From Flavobacterium sp. LC2016-23 (GTDB taxonomy: Bacteria; Bacteroidota; Bacteroidia; Flavobacteriales; Flavobacteriaceae): DNA of 64,000 bases. Below the pieces are notes generated by a model, which saw only the letters and a program-made list of their open reading frames with translations, was not told the origin of the DNA and made no database searches. The translations under genes and the position numbers were made by a program. The stretch spans positions 27,903-91,902 of the forward strand of contig NZ_WKKE01000027.1 in the NCBI RefSeq assembly GCF_009674775.1. The letters run 5' to 3'. This document shows, in pieces, positions 7,767 through 17,852 of this stretch. The stretch's first letter is position 1, and each line of letters begins with the position of its first letter.

Positions 7767-9059
7767 ATGAAAGCAGCAATAGTTTGGTTTAAAACAGATT
7801 TACGAATAACGGATAATGAAGCATTATTAAAAGCAATTTCACAAAATGAAATTATTATTCCTGTTTATTGTTTCGACGATTCACATTTTGCAACGACAGC
7901 CTATGGATTTAAAAAAACAGGCGATTTCAGGGGCCAGTTTCTTATAGAATCCTTACTTGATCTCGATACCAGTTTAAGAGCACTAGGATCAGGCCTGCTT
8001 GTTTTAAAAGGAAAGCCAGAAATTGAAATTCCAAAAATTGTAAGGCAATATAAAGTTAATAAAGTGTACGCCAAACGGGAGGTCGCTTTTGAAGAAAAAC
8101 AAACTGAAAATCTGGTGCAGTCTGAGCTTTGGAAACTTCAGTGTGAAATTTTAACCTTCAGCACCAGTACTCTGTACCATGCCGAAGATTTGCCTTTTTC
8201 TATAAAAGATATACCGGATGTATTTACTGATTTCAGAAAAAAAGTAGAGAAAGATTCCGCCATACGGCCAGCCTTTGAAAAACCTGCAAGCATCAGGTCG
8301 CCTCAAATTCCTGAACCTGATCTGCCCACGCTGCAGCAACTTGGTTTAGAGAAAAGAAGTATGGACCCAAGAGCCGGTATTCAGTATATTGGAGGAGAAT
8401 CGGAGGCATTAAAGAGACTGCATTATTATTTTTTTGAATCCCAATTAATTTCAACCTATAAACAGACCCGAAACGGTATGACAGGTTCTGATTATTCTTC
8501 CCGATTTTCTGCCTGGCTTGCCCTGGGCTGTATTTCACCAAGGTTTATTTACGGGGAACTTAAAAAATATGAATCCCTTTACAATGCCAATGAGTCTACC
8601 TATTGGCTTGTATTTGAATTGCTCTGGCGCGATTACTTTAGGTTTATGATGAAGAAGTATCACAACAGTTTTTTCCAGAAAAACGGCATTAAGAATACCG
8701 CTGCCGCATCAAAAACAATTGATTCTGAGCAGCTCCAAAAATGGATTGACGGAAAAACCGGAGTCGCTTTTATTGATGCCAACATGACCGAACTCAAACT
8801 GACTGGTTTTATGAGCAATCGCGGCCGGCAGAATGCGGCAAGCTACTTATGCAACGATCTGGCACTGGACTGGCGCTATGGTGCCGCTTACTTCGAACAG
8901 CAGCTTATAGATTATGATGTGTGCAGCAACTGGGGTAACTGGGCTTATTTAGCCGGCGTAGGGAATGATCCGAGAGGCAATCGTTATTTTAATATCGAAA
9001 AGCAGGCAGCAGATTACGATAAAAATAAAACGTTTAGAAATTTATGGTTAAAAGAGTAG
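7767..9059 (+). CDS. DASH-family cryptochrome / single-strand DNA photolyase
   Basis: 430 residues, usual length for Cry-DASH. The N-terminal photolyase domain starts AAIVWFKTDLRITDNEAL and carries FRGQFLIESLLDL and ALGSGLLVLKGKPE. The C-terminal FAD-binding domain has YKQTRNGMTGSDYSSRFSAWLALG, WELLWRDYF-like FELLWRDYFRFM, and the family signature SNRGRQNAASYL followed by the Cry-DASH-typical GNDPRGNRYFN. Binds FAD and usually a folate antenna; repairs cyclobutane dimers in single-stranded or looped DNA and may sense blue light. Cytoplasmic. It shares its promoter-operator pattern with the photolyase operon at 43.7 kb, implying common control. Confidence 0.93.
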   Translation: MKAAIVWFKTDLRITDNEALLKAISQNEIIIPVYCFDDSHFATTAYGFKKTGDFRGQFLIESLLDLDTSLRALGSGLLVLKGKPEIEIPKIVRQYKVNKVYAKREVAFEEKQTENLVQSELWKLQCEILTFSTSTLYHAEDLPFSIKDIPDVFTDFRKKVEKDSAIRPAFEKPASIRSPQIPEPDLPTLQQLGLEKRSMDPRAGIQYIGGESEALKRLHYYFFESQLISTYKQTRNGMTGSDYSSRFSAWLALGCISPRFIYGELKKYESLYNANESTYWLVFELLWRDYFRFMMKKYHNSFFQKNGIKNTAAASKTIDSEQLQKWIDGKTGVAFIDANMTELKLTGFMSNRGRQNAASYLCNDLALDWRYGAAYFEQQLIDYDVCSNWGNWAYLAGVGNDPRGNRYFNIEKQAADYDKNKTFRNLWLKE

Positions 9060-9403
9060 TACATCCAATTTTCTAAGTACTGGGTCTGGAATAATCATTT
9101 GAGAAAGCAGAACTGATCGGTACTACATTTGTGAAAAACCAACTGAGTCTATTGCGCTGGTCCTTATTAGACTACTTTTTGATTTACTAAAAACAGCCAA
9201 TACAAGATTCTCCCGGTTTGAATTTTAGGCCAAAAAAAACCCGCCTTATACAGGTGTATAAGACGGGCCGTCCATAAAAACATAATCTTCCATTTATGCT
9301 TCCGTATAATCTTGCTGATTGTATTTTGTACCGTAAATAATTATGGTAATAATATCCTGCTATTCTGTTGTGAAACAAAAATGATTTTTTGAAATTAGAT
9401 TTT
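9060..9403. other. convergent intergenic region
   Basis: Lies between the ends of the cryptochrome and the OmpA-type gene. Apart from the hairpin at 9240-9267 nothing functional is visible. An 80-codon minus-strand frame spans the hairpin but has no coding character. Confidence 0.6.
9240..9267 (-). terminator. terminator of the OmpA-type gene
   Basis: CCCGCCTTATACA / TGTATAAGACGGG hairpin followed on the minus strand by eight T. Situated 136 bp beyond the stop of the minus-strand gene. Confidence 0.75.
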
Positions 9404-11422
9404 TTATTTTGAAGCGGGAATAATGTCAATGATTACTGTACGGTTGTAAAAACGTTCTTCCGGAAGTTTATTTTCAAAAGCAGCCATGTTTTCGTCTTCT
9501 CCAAAACCGTGCACTTCGAATTTTACATCTTTTCTGCCTGAATTTGACAATGTGTTTTCGATAATACCCTTCACTTCATTGGCTCTTTCTAAAGATAAAT
9601 TCAGATTATAAGATTCCTCGCCAATAATATCAGTGTGACCATGAATAATAACTACCGCATTTTTAGGTATTTTAGGTGTTACCACATCTGTTAAATATTT
9701 CTGATACATGGCAATTGCCTTTGATTTATTAAATTCAAAAATAATACTGTACCGAAGACCTTCTTCTGTTTTAGCAGGTGTCCATAATACCATATGCGAA
9801 GTGGTTACTTTTTCTTCAATACCTCCGCTTTTGGTTTTACCAATCATTTTTACTTTATAATCACCCTCAGAACGGGTTCCCATAATGCTTTTACCCGGAA
9901 TGCTTACCTTTTCTTTAGTATAAGGTCCGAAAGCTTTTACTTTACCATCCGGATCTGTTGTTTCTAAAGACCATGACGAATATACCTGCCCTGCACCAAC
10001 TGCATCAACAGTAATGTAACTGTCAATAGGTGCTTCCTGAATTGTAACAAGTTCTAATGGTTTTAATGGTGCATCCGGACCCGCCTGAAATTCCATTAGT
10101 AATTGAGGTGAATTACTTTCAATAGAAACCCTGCGATCTCCCTCGCGAAGCAGTACCAGTTCTTTTGTTGCACCGGGCTGTTCTGATGGAATAGCTGGTT
10201 TTAGCTGTCCTTTAGTACTTATTCTTCCGGCGTTTATTTCAAATACAGTAACTAAATACGTTTTAATAGCTTCAGCCATAGCTACACCATCATCGGATCC
10301 TTTTTCAGAAGAACCAACAAGTGTGACAGTGGAAGCCGGATTTTTAACCATTCTGCTTCCAAGAATATTAATTACATTATAATAAACCGCCATTTGTCGT
10401 GCAGAACGTCCTGATGAATTTACACTGGCTGTAATTCCAATCTGATCTTCATTGAAATTTTGTACATCCTCTTTTTTCAATGCCTTATAACGGCTTGGTA
10501 TTTTATTGGATTCCAGATCAAAAAAAACATAATTTCGTAAAGGAAATACTTCCCGTACATTACGTTCTCCCGGTATATTTTTAGGTGCATTTACAGAAAA
10601 TTGTACCTTCGATTCTGCCACGGCAGTCGGTTCAATTCCACTTCCTTGTCCAAACTTAAGGGCCATACCCACTCTAAGAGTTGTGATGCTCCAGGTCTCA
10701 ACAGTACGGGGATGCTGCCCAAAATAAGGCTGGAAATTTATAAAAGGAGACAAAAGAAATTGTGTTTTATGATTTTGTGAGGATAACGGAATATCGTAAC
10801 CTGCTCCTACCTGCATTGAAATCAGGACTTCCTTCATCGCATCAAAATCACCTCTTACGGCAGGCGATGCCTCTTGTTCCGGATAAGAGGGATTCGTTCC
10901 TAATGAATACTTAAATGATTTATCTATATTGAAAGCTAAACGGGGCCCTCCGTACAAATAAAAATTAGATTTAAAGGGCGCAAAACGAATGCTTGGTTCA
11001 ACCGTAATATAACTTAAGCCTGTAGATAAGTCTGCAGGGCAGTTGCATGCAGTCTTTTTTTGATCGAAAGAACCTTTTCGGCTGTCGTATCCTGCCTGAA
11101 ACATGAAACCCAATCTTGTATCAGGTTTATGAAATTCAACAAGCGGTGCCAGATAAAGACCTGCACCTTCTCCGTTATGAAAAGTAACCGGAGGAGTCAG
11201 ACCAGAATTAAGCTGCTGTGTTGAACCACGGTAAAAATTATAGTTGGTAGCACCTGCTACACCAAAGAACCAGGTAGGTCTTGTATAAAAAACTTCCTGT
11301 GCCTGAAGCGCTGTCTGGGTACCTAAGCAGATCAAAATAAAAATTACAAACCTGTTTAACACAGTTTTATGTAAAATTTTCTTTATGCTTATATTTGTTT
11401 TAAAACTAATGTTAATTTTCAT
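9404..11422 (-). CDS. OmpA-family outer membrane protein
   Basis: 672 residues. Signal peptide ends ALQAQ at about 42. Residues about 45-255 look like an outer-membrane beta barrel (alternating aromatic strands, FYLYGGPRLAF, GAGYDIPL). A long periplasmic middle region follows, then a C-terminal OmpA domain (about 555-668) with the peptidoglycan-binding helix pattern HGHTDIIGE...LNLSLERANEV. Probably anchors the outer membrane to peptidoglycan. It lies 77 bp downstream of the ice-binding lipoprotein gene on the same strand. The two could form a surface anchor/adhesin pair, an inference from adjacency. Confidence 0.88.
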   Translation of the reverse strand: MKINISFKTNISIKKILHKTVLNRFVIFILICLGTQTALQAQEVFYTRPTWFFGVAGATNYNFYRGSTQQLNSGLTPPVTFHNGEGAGLYLAPLVEFHKPDTRLGFMFQAGYDSRKGSFDQKKTACNCPADLSTGLSYITVEPSIRFAPFKSNFYLYGGPRLAFNIDKSFKYSLGTNPSYPEQEASPAVRGDFDAMKEVLISMQVGAGYDIPLSSQNHKTQFLLSPFINFQPYFGQHPRTVETWSITTLRVGMALKFGQGSGIEPTAVAESKVQFSVNAPKNIPGERNVREVFPLRNYVFFDLESNKIPSRYKALKKEDVQNFNEDQIGITASVNSSGRSARQMAVYYNVINILGSRMVKNPASTVTLVGSSEKGSDDGVAMAEAIKTYLVTVFEINAGRISTKGQLKPAIPSEQPGATKELVLLREGDRRVSIESNSPQLLMEFQAGPDAPLKPLELVTIQEAPIDSYITVDAVGAGQVYSSWSLETTDPDGKVKAFGPYTKEKVSIPGKSIMGTRSEGDYKVKMIGKTKSGGIEEKVTTSHMVLWTPAKTEEGLRYSIIFEFNKSKAIAMYQKYLTDVVTPKIPKNAVVIIHGHTDIIGEESYNLNLSLERANEVKGIIENTLSNSGRKDVKFEVHGFGEDENMAAFENKLPEERFYNRTVIIDIIPASK

Positions 11423-11499
11423 TTACGCGTATTTAGTTATTATTTTTTATGGAGGAATAATCCCATCCGAAGACGGGATCTATATTTAATAAATGCTGA

Positions 11500-13263
11500 T
11501 TATGGGACATTAATGGTTGTATTTACCATCGTTACAGATGCGATTAAAGATATCGCACGCCCGTTCAGTACTGTTTGATTTGCATTGCCGGCTGTAGAAA
11601 AAGTAACACCCGATTTTGCAATTATAGTTCCAACCATAGTCCCGCCTCCGGCGCTGTTAATGGTAGCCGCACTACCTACATACCAAAAAACGTTTTTAGG
11701 CAGTCCGCCATTTATCATTATGACACTTTTGGCACCTGTAGGACCTGCAATTCCAACGGTAAGTCCTGAAGCCGTTTGAAAAATCCATGTCGCATTTGGA
11801 TCACCCTTTGCATCAAGCGTCAGGTTACCATTGCTTATTTTGAAAGTACCACTTGCTGATTTATAAACTCCCGGAGCTAAGGTAAGTCCGCCTAATTCCC
11901 CGGCATTCGGATCTGAACCACCTGGTTTCGCTGCCGGCGAAATACTTAAATATGCTGCATTTGCATCCAATAATCCTTTTTGTGCAATTGCTAATGAAGT
12001 GGCTGTTCCCGGAGCTGGCGGTGCAGTAAATATATCACCCGTAACATTTCCTACATTTAGAGGAGTCTCGGTGTACACAATAAGACCATCATGAAATCCT
12101 GTAACCAGGGTTGAGGCCGAAGTTGTTCCTAAACTTCCATTATTAATTACTGTATTTAACCCTTCGTTGGTAATTCCGGCGTTTCCACCGAATGCTCCAA
12201 ACATGGCAGCAGTACCAAGATCTACAATTAAAGGTGGAGGAGGAAGAAATATAGTCGTAAAGTTCCAAACATAATCACTCGCTAATGGAGTTCCCGACGC
12301 ACTTTTTGCCCCATTTGTTATTGTGGCTGTGTAAACTTTTCCTAATACCAGTAAATTTGTTGGATTAAACGAAGCCGTAGTGCCTGAGTAAGAAACTGTA
12401 CCGGCCACTGTTGCTGCTCCCTGCTTTAAGGTAAATGTCGCCGTAGTAATGGATGCTGCGTCCATTATCATACTAAAATCTGCCGTTACTGTTTGATTTA
12501 GTGCTACATTCATAGCATTATTTAAAGGATCTGTCGCAGTAACTGTAGGTACCTTATCTGTGGTAAAACTCCAGGTATAATCTGCTGCCATTGCGGTATC
12601 CAATGAATTTTTGGCGCCAGTGGTGATCGTTACGGTATAAATTTTATTAGTTAATAAAGGACTTGCTGGAATAAAAGATACTGTTGATCCTGTATATGAT
12701 ATGGTTCCTGCTACGGTATTAACTCCCTGACTTACTTTAAAAGTGTTACCATTTAATGTAGCCGGATTCATAGGCATATTGAATGTTGCCGAAATTGTTT
12801 TATTTAATGCTACCCCTGTGGCATTGTTTACAGGATCTGCGGCAGTAACTACAGGTCTTAAAAGTGTTCCCGTAGAAAATACCCATACATATTCAAGCTG
12901 TAAAAAATTACCCTTTACGTCTTTTGCTTTCGTTGTGATTTTTGCCGTATATGTTGTATTCTCCGCCAGCAAAGTTTGAGGCGTGAATGAAGCTGTTCTT
13001 CCTGAATATGTAATTGTTCCTGCAACAGGTGAAGTTCCGGTGACAATAAACGAAGTCGAAGTAATAGAACCCGGATCCATTTCTTCGTTGAATGTTGCTG
13101 AAATAACTTGTCCCAATGGGATATTTAATGCATTACTCAAAGGTGTTGTCGACTCGATAACAGGACATACTCCTGCGACCTCTTTGAAATCATCATTTTC
13201 ACATCCACTAATTAGTGCGATACATAATATGGCAAAGGTTAAGAGTAAATTTTTAATTTTCAT
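11500..13263 (-). CDS. lipoprotein with three Ig-like repeats and DUF3494 ice-binding domain
   Basis: 587 residues. Lipobox LISGC gives a lipid-anchored exported protein (Cys about 21). Three Big_5/SbsA-type Ig-like repeats follow at about 33-132, 136-235 and 239-338, each with an NxxxVALNxxxxAxF start and a YTWSFTT-like end. The C-terminal 240 residues are a DUF3494 domain (VDLGTAAMFGAFGGNAGITN to the end), the fold of type 1 ice-binding proteins. Such proteins bind ice planes and inhibit recrystallisation, or act as ice adhesins when tethered; others in the family have no shown ice activity. The Ig repeats would hold the domain away from the cell. The adjacent OmpA-type gene is co-oriented. 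Confidence 0.9.
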   Translation of the reverse strand: MKIKNLLLTFAILCIALISGCENDDFKEVAGVCPVIESTTPLSNALNIPLGQVISATFNEEMDPGSITSTSFIVTGTSPVAGTITYSGRTASFTPQTLLAENTTYTAKITTKAKDVKGNFLQLEYVWVFSTGTLLRPVVTAADPVNNATGVALNKTISATFNMPMNPATLNGNTFKVSQGVNTVAGTISYTGSTVSFIPASPLLTNKIYTVTITTGAKNSLDTAMAADYTWSFTTDKVPTVTATDPLNNAMNVALNQTVTADFSMIMDAASITTATFTLKQGAATVAGTVSYSGTTASFNPTNLLVLGKVYTATITNGAKSASGTPLASDYVWNFTTIFLPPPPLIVDLGTAAMFGAFGGNAGITNEGLNTVINNGSLGTTSASTLVTGFHDGLIVYTETPLNVGNVTGDIFTAPPAPGTATSLAIAQKGLLDANAAYLSISPAAKPGGSDPNAGELGGLTLAPGVYKSASGTFKISNGNLTLDAKGDPNATWIFQTASGLTVGIAGPTGAKSVIMINGGLPKNVFWYVGSAATINSAGGGTMVGTIIAKSGVTFSTAGNANQTVLNGRAISLIASVTMVNTTINVP

Positions 13264-13885
13264 TTTGTTTTGTTTAAGATTTGAATTATTTGACGAGGTA
13301 AAGGTGAGGTCGAATGGTGCTTAAAAATTATACAATTCTCTTTTATGTTTACATTATTAACATTGTTTTTGATTTAAGCAGCGCTTTTAGGGAATATTTG
13401 TAAATAGTGCATTGACGCGCTCTAAGCTGAATTGAAAATATTGAAATCAAAATGATCAGGCAATTCTGACTTAATGTTTCAATTGCTGTCGTTATTAAAA
13501 ATCTGAGAGGTGAGAAACAGCTGTTTAAAACTACCGGTCTACAGCTTATAGATAACTAATACACGTCTTTAAAATTAAAAGCAATACTCTTTATCACTAT
13601 CAGGCAAATTAAGGCCATTCTTTTCAGTCCCTAAAGCGATAAGTAACAACTGAAGTGAGTCAGGAATAAGTGGTAATTAAAGTGGTTTTGAAAAAGACAG
13701 GAATTCTTTTTCATCAAAATTGAATTAATTCAAGTACAACCATTTTAGTTCTTTATTGACAAAAGAAATAACGATTTGTATGAATCTGACAGAAAGAATG
13801 TGATGCCTTTAAAATTTTCGACAACACATAAATTTATAAAAATAAACACCTGGAAATGGTGTTCAGCCTTTTTGGAAAGCTTAAT
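13264..13885. other. 620-bp intergenic region
   Basis: Upstream of the ice-binding gene and downstream of polyphosphate kinase, both on the minus strand. AT-rich, many stops in all frames, no RNA gene or repeat recognised. The promoter of the ice-binding gene must lie here but no clear TAnnTTTG was found. Confidence 0.5.
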
Positions 13886-15910
13886 TTAAGGTACTACTGT
13901 ATTGTTTTCGGCGATCCAGCTGTAAATTTCAGTCTGTGCACGTCGCGCCGTATTTGTATCGGGAACGTCCAATTCATTCCTTCCTTCATGGTTTATGATT
14001 CTCCTTTTTGTATTGTCTTCCAGCTGCATCTGAATAATGGCATTGATTTCTGCAATGTGTTTTTCGACATACAAGGGAAAAGCAACTTCTATTCTTCTGT
14101 TTAAATTTCGGCTTAACATATCTGCAGATGACAAATAGATTTTTTCCTGACCGTTATTAGCGAATTTGTATATTCTCGAATGCTCTAAAAACAGGTCTAC
14201 AATCCGGTAGATTTTTATATTCTCGCTTACACCCTCAATTCCCGGCAATAAGGTGCAGATTCCGCGTACGATCAATGTTACGTCAACACCTGCCCTGCCC
14301 GCTTCAATAAGTTTATCGATAATATCTTTCTCATCAAGTCCGTTTACTTTTAAAAATACAGCTCCTTCTTTGCCCGCTTTTTTATTTTCTATTTCGTGAT
14401 CTATTAATTCTAATAGCTTGTCTTTCATATTAAAACCTGCTGCCAGAATGTGTTTTGGGGCTTCTGCTTTTTTTCTGGTTTTTAAAAATGCAAAAACTTT
14501 CTTTAAATCATCGGTATATTTTTTTTCCGAGGTGAAAAATCCAAAATCAGCATAAACATTTGCCGTACTTTCATTAAAATTTCCGGTTGATAAATAATTA
14601 TAGTGTTTCTTATTTCCGTATTTGTCTTTCATTGTCACCATGGCCACTTTAGCATGCACCTTTAAATTCGGCATGCTCTGAATGATTTTTATACCGGCAT
14701 TTTTCATTTCACGGGACCAGAATAAATTATTGTATTCATCAAAACGTGCTTTTACCTCTACAAAAACAGTTACTTTTTTACCATTTTTTGCAGCACTTAT
14801 CAAAGCATTTGCAATTAATGATTGCGATGAAATGCGGTATAACGTAATTTTTATCTCGAGAACATTTCTGTTAATGGCTGCCTGATTAAAAAACTGAAGT
14901 ACATAATAATACGACTGATAGGGAAAATGAAGCAATTGATTTTGTCTGTCAATAACTTCAAAAACGGACTTGCTGCATTCAAAAGGCAGATGTTTGAGAC
15001 CGGGATAACTGGCCCCCTGAAGATTTGGCTTAACCGGGTTTGGAAATTTAAACAAATCGTACAAATTATGATGGCTTCCGCCTTTAATCATTTCCTCTTT
15101 TTTAAGTCGGAAAGCTTTTTTACAAACCAAAATTGTATCTGTATCCATAGCAGAATCGTACAGGAATCTTGTCGAGGAACCCCGTTTACGCTCTTCAATT
15201 TTTGCTTCAATTTTCGCTATCAAATCTCCTGAGTTCTCATCCTCGATCAGGTAATTTTCATCTCTGTTGAGCTTTATCGCATAACAGGATACCACTTTTC
15301 CGGCAGGAAATATAAAGGATAAACAATTCTTAATAATCGTATCAATAGAAATAATATAATTTTTATCTCCCTGAGGCTGTAATTGTTTATATCGATCGAG
15401 TTTATCTGAAGGAATATTCAGGTACGCATAATTAAAGTTGCCCGCGCTATCTTTTAACTTTACCAGAAAGTATAAGCTGCGATTGTTTAAGAAATAGGTT
15501 TTAGGCTGGTTTACTGAAATATAAATCACCTGAATGTACGACAAAATTATACTTTTAAAATAGTACTCTATTTCACGAAGATGTTCTGCTGCCATCTCCT
15601 GTTTTTCATAATACACAATATCATTGGCTGCCAGTTCATTCAATATAGAAGTACTCCAGATTGCTCCGAATCTGTTTTGCTGAAGGTTTACCTCAGTAAG
15701 AATTTTATCCAGAAGCTCTTTGTTTTTCTTTGATTTCCGGATCAGCAGTTTCCTGATTTTAACCCTGAAAAATTCATCTAAATTAGAAGAATGAATGGCT
15801 AAAAACTTAATTCTTTCATATAAAGAATTATTGGAATCAGCAGCTTCCTCTAAAATGCAGTTATTGAAAGAAAGCCAAGAGATTTCTGAAGGTATAAGAT
15901 GGTTTTGCAC
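13886..15910 (-). CDS. ppk1: polyphosphate kinase 1
   Basis: 674 residues, typical PPK1 length. Catalyses reversible transfer of ATP gamma-phosphate to polyphosphate, membrane-associated in the cytoplasm. The N-domain has SNLDEFFRVKIRKLL (42-56). The ATP-binding core contains VEVKARFDEYNN (385-395), and the autophosphorylated His is His419 in LKVHAKVAMV, with a second conserved His in LEHSRIYKF near 590, followed by SSADMLSRNLNRRIEVAFP. Stands alone, with long spacers on both sides. The HSSNLDEFF variant of the usual RSRNLDEFF suggests a divergent paralogue, so a second ppk may exist elsewhere. Confidence 0.93.
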   Translation of the reverse strand: MQNHLIPSEISWLSFNNCILEEAADSNNSLYERIKFLAIHSSNLDEFFRVKIRKLLIRKSKKNKELLDKILTEVNLQQNRFGAIWSTSILNELAANDIVYYEKQEMAAEHLREIEYYFKSIILSYIQVIYISVNQPKTYFLNNRSLYFLVKLKDSAGNFNYAYLNIPSDKLDRYKQLQPQGDKNYIISIDTIIKNCLSFIFPAGKVVSCYAIKLNRDENYLIEDENSGDLIAKIEAKIEERKRGSSTRFLYDSAMDTDTILVCKKAFRLKKEEMIKGGSHHNLYDLFKFPNPVKPNLQGASYPGLKHLPFECSKSVFEVIDRQNQLLHFPYQSYYYVLQFFNQAAINRNVLEIKITLYRISSQSLIANALISAAKNGKKVTVFVEVKARFDEYNNLFWSREMKNAGIKIIQSMPNLKVHAKVAMVTMKDKYGNKKHYNYLSTGNFNESTANVYADFGFFTSEKKYTDDLKKVFAFLKTRKKAEAPKHILAAGFNMKDKLLELIDHEIENKKAGKEGAVFLKVNGLDEKDIIDKLIEAGRAGVDVTLIVRGICTLLPGIEGVSENIKIYRIVDLFLEHSRIYKFANNGQEKIYLSSADMLSRNLNRRIEVAFPLYVEKHIAEINAIIQMQLEDNTKRRIINHEGRNELDVPDTNTARRAQTEIYSWIAENNTVVP

Positions 15911-16387
15911 GTTTACTAAGATACTTTTAAGAGCGAATAAATTGGTTTATGGTTTATTAACATGGCTGTAAATTTGAGAATTAATTATATTAAAATATAA
16001 CCTGTACAGCCAGTTAACCATAATTTAATTTATTGGTAACATATCTTACTGCCCGTAATACCCCTCCTATAATTTAGGTAAACCTGCCCTTTTAACTGCT
16101 GTAGGTCCTTCTTGCACATCCTCTTTTTAACTGACTTACCAAACAAAATATAGTCCTAATCCTGTTAACTTTTTAGTAACGGTATTATAATACCGGTCAG
16201 ATAGTACGATTTCTCTTTTAACGTACCTGTAAGTAGTAAGAATTATAATTCAAAACAGATTTGTTTAATCAGGAAAGTTTCGGAAATAAAGGCTGCTGCT
16301 GTTGCTGATTTTTCAATGGTTACGCTATTCAATCTTTTATCAAAATCAATGAATTTAAATATGTTACAAACAATTAAAACTAAAATT
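15911..16387. other. divergent intergenic region between ppk1 and the crystallin lipoprotein
   Basis: Contains both promoters by necessity. No repeat or RNA gene recognised. An in-frame upstream ATG at 16316 exists for the plus-strand gene but gives a less signal-like N-terminus. Confidence 0.45.
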
Positions 16388-17689
16388 ATGAAAAAACAGA
16401 ATCGAAGAAAGGTTTTAACTACAGCCTTAATTATGATGGTATCGGCCCTTACATTCTCATGTCAGGACACGACATTAGAGGAAGCAGAAACTACTGCTAC
16501 GGTAAAAAAACAGCAAAATTTCAAAAAAATGACTGCGGCGGCAAGTTCTGGTCTGGCAAGAAGATGGGCGCCTATTCATTACCGGGACGTTGATGCCACA
16601 GGAACTTATGCCGAAGGCGGAAAATCAGATTACATTACGGCCATTAACTATGACAATGACTGGGATGGGAATAATAACTGGAACAATCTTCCTGCTTATG
16701 CCAATTCTTTAGCAGCACATTGTTACTATTCCGTAGTAGAATCAAATACGCACTGGTTTATTACGTATGCTTTCTTTTCTCCACGAGACTGGACAGATAA
16801 TCCACTTTTATACCAATTAGACCAGCATGAAAATGATTTAGAAGGTGTATTAATGATTGTGGAAAAAGATGGTTCTGCTTATGGTGCCTTAAAAGGAGCT
16901 GTTACCGTAAGCCATTCCGACTTTTTCTCTTATGTTCCATCCGGCAGTTCTTATGTAAGCGGACTAGAGAGCGTTGACGGAACTTTACAAATGAGAGACT
17001 ATAACGGAGAGCTGCACCCTGTTACAGCACAGGATTCTAAGGGACACAGCCTTAAAGCCTGGCCACAGCACGATATAGACGGGGACGGAATTATTTACTA
17101 CCCTTCTGCGAGTGGCGTGGCACAAATACCAGCTGATAATTATGATAATTATGTAGAGTACAAACTGGTTGATATTTTTGAAAGCGGAGGATTATGGGAC
17201 CAACGATTCAATACCCAATTGTTTTCGAGTCCTGCAGGCGGATTTACAGGAAATGATTTTAAAACCGGTGGTGCCAATGCTCCGTGGGCATGGAATGACG
17301 GAAATGATGCAATTGTACAAGGCGGGGAATTTGCAACCGATCCTGCCAAGCTAGCCGATAATTATTTTGATGGTGTAGGCAATTTTTCCCGTACTTATAG
17401 TGATAATAAATACAATGCGGCAGCCGGAGGAATCGTAACGGTTTACCAAAATTGCAATTATACCGGTTATGCGATTGCTTTGCCTGTTGGTAACTATACC
17501 CTGGCTCAGCTAAAATCGTATGGTGTTGTAAATGATGATTTGTCTTCTGTTCGCTTAGAAAACGGATACAAAATTACCCTGTATCAGAACGATAATTTTG
17601 GAGGAGAAGCTGTTGTACTAACAGCCAATAACAGCTGTCTTGGAAATTTTAATGATAAAGCCAGTTCGGTGAAAATTAGTGTTCTGTAA
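16388..17689 (+). CDS. lipoprotein with VPS62-like domain and C-terminal beta-gamma-crystallin domain
   Basis: 433 residues from the ATG at 16388. That start gives a lipoprotein signal with lipobox LTFSC; a longer reading does not. The body (about 45-340) begins RRWAPIHYRDVD and contains HWFITYAFFSPRDW and HENDLEGVLMIVEKDG, the pattern of the VPS62/DUF946 family and distantly of NPP1 (necrosis-inducing) proteins, whose HExDxE-type motif binds a divalent metal. The last 85 residues hold two beta-gamma-crystallin Greek-key motifs (VTVYQNCNYTG, ITLYQNDNFGG) with Ca2+-site signatures NDDLSS and NDKASS. Probably a Ca2+-stabilised surface protein. Monocistronic, with a strong terminator. Confidence 0.8.
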   Translation: MKKQNRRKVLTTALIMMVSALTFSCQDTTLEEAETTATVKKQQNFKKMTAAASSGLARRWAPIHYRDVDATGTYAEGGKSDYITAINYDNDWDGNNNWNNLPAYANSLAAHCYYSVVESNTHWFITYAFFSPRDWTDNPLLYQLDQHENDLEGVLMIVEKDGSAYGALKGAVTVSHSDFFSYVPSGSSYVSGLESVDGTLQMRDYNGELHPVTAQDSKGHSLKAWPQHDIDGDGIIYYPSASGVAQIPADNYDNYVEYKLVDIFESGGLWDQRFNTQLFSSPAGGFTGNDFKTGGANAPWAWNDGNDAIVQGGEFATDPAKLADNYFDGVGNFSRTYSDNKYNAAAGGIVTVYQNCNYTGYAIALPVGNYTLAQLKSYGVVNDDLSSVRLENGYKITLYQNDNFGGEAVVLTANNSCLGNFNDKASSVKISVL

Positions 17690-17704
17690 ACTGTATTATT
17701 AATC

Positions 17705-17764
17705 CGGATATGCAAACAGGAAGAAAGCTGCCTTCTATTCTTGTTTGCATATCCTTTTTTTTTT
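17705..17764 (+). terminator. terminator of the crystallin lipoprotein
   Basis: GGATATGCAAACAGGAA / TTCTTGTTTGCATATCC stem (one mismatch) followed by ten T, 15 bp after the stop. Confidence 0.9.
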
Positions 17765-17852
17765 AACCAGCATCTTCACTTTTAATTTGTAGATCAGCAT
17801 GTGCATGGAAGTTAATATTATTATATTTACCCTTTAAAGTGATTGTAACATT

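Noticed and set aside
9187..9429. 80-codon minus-strand frame after the cryptochrome
   Set aside because: It crosses the terminator hairpin and the end of the OmpA-type gene, with no coding signature.
11575..13324. Several plus-strand frames inside the ice-binding gene
   Set aside because: They are antisense to a repeat-rich, clearly conserved protein and have low-complexity translations.
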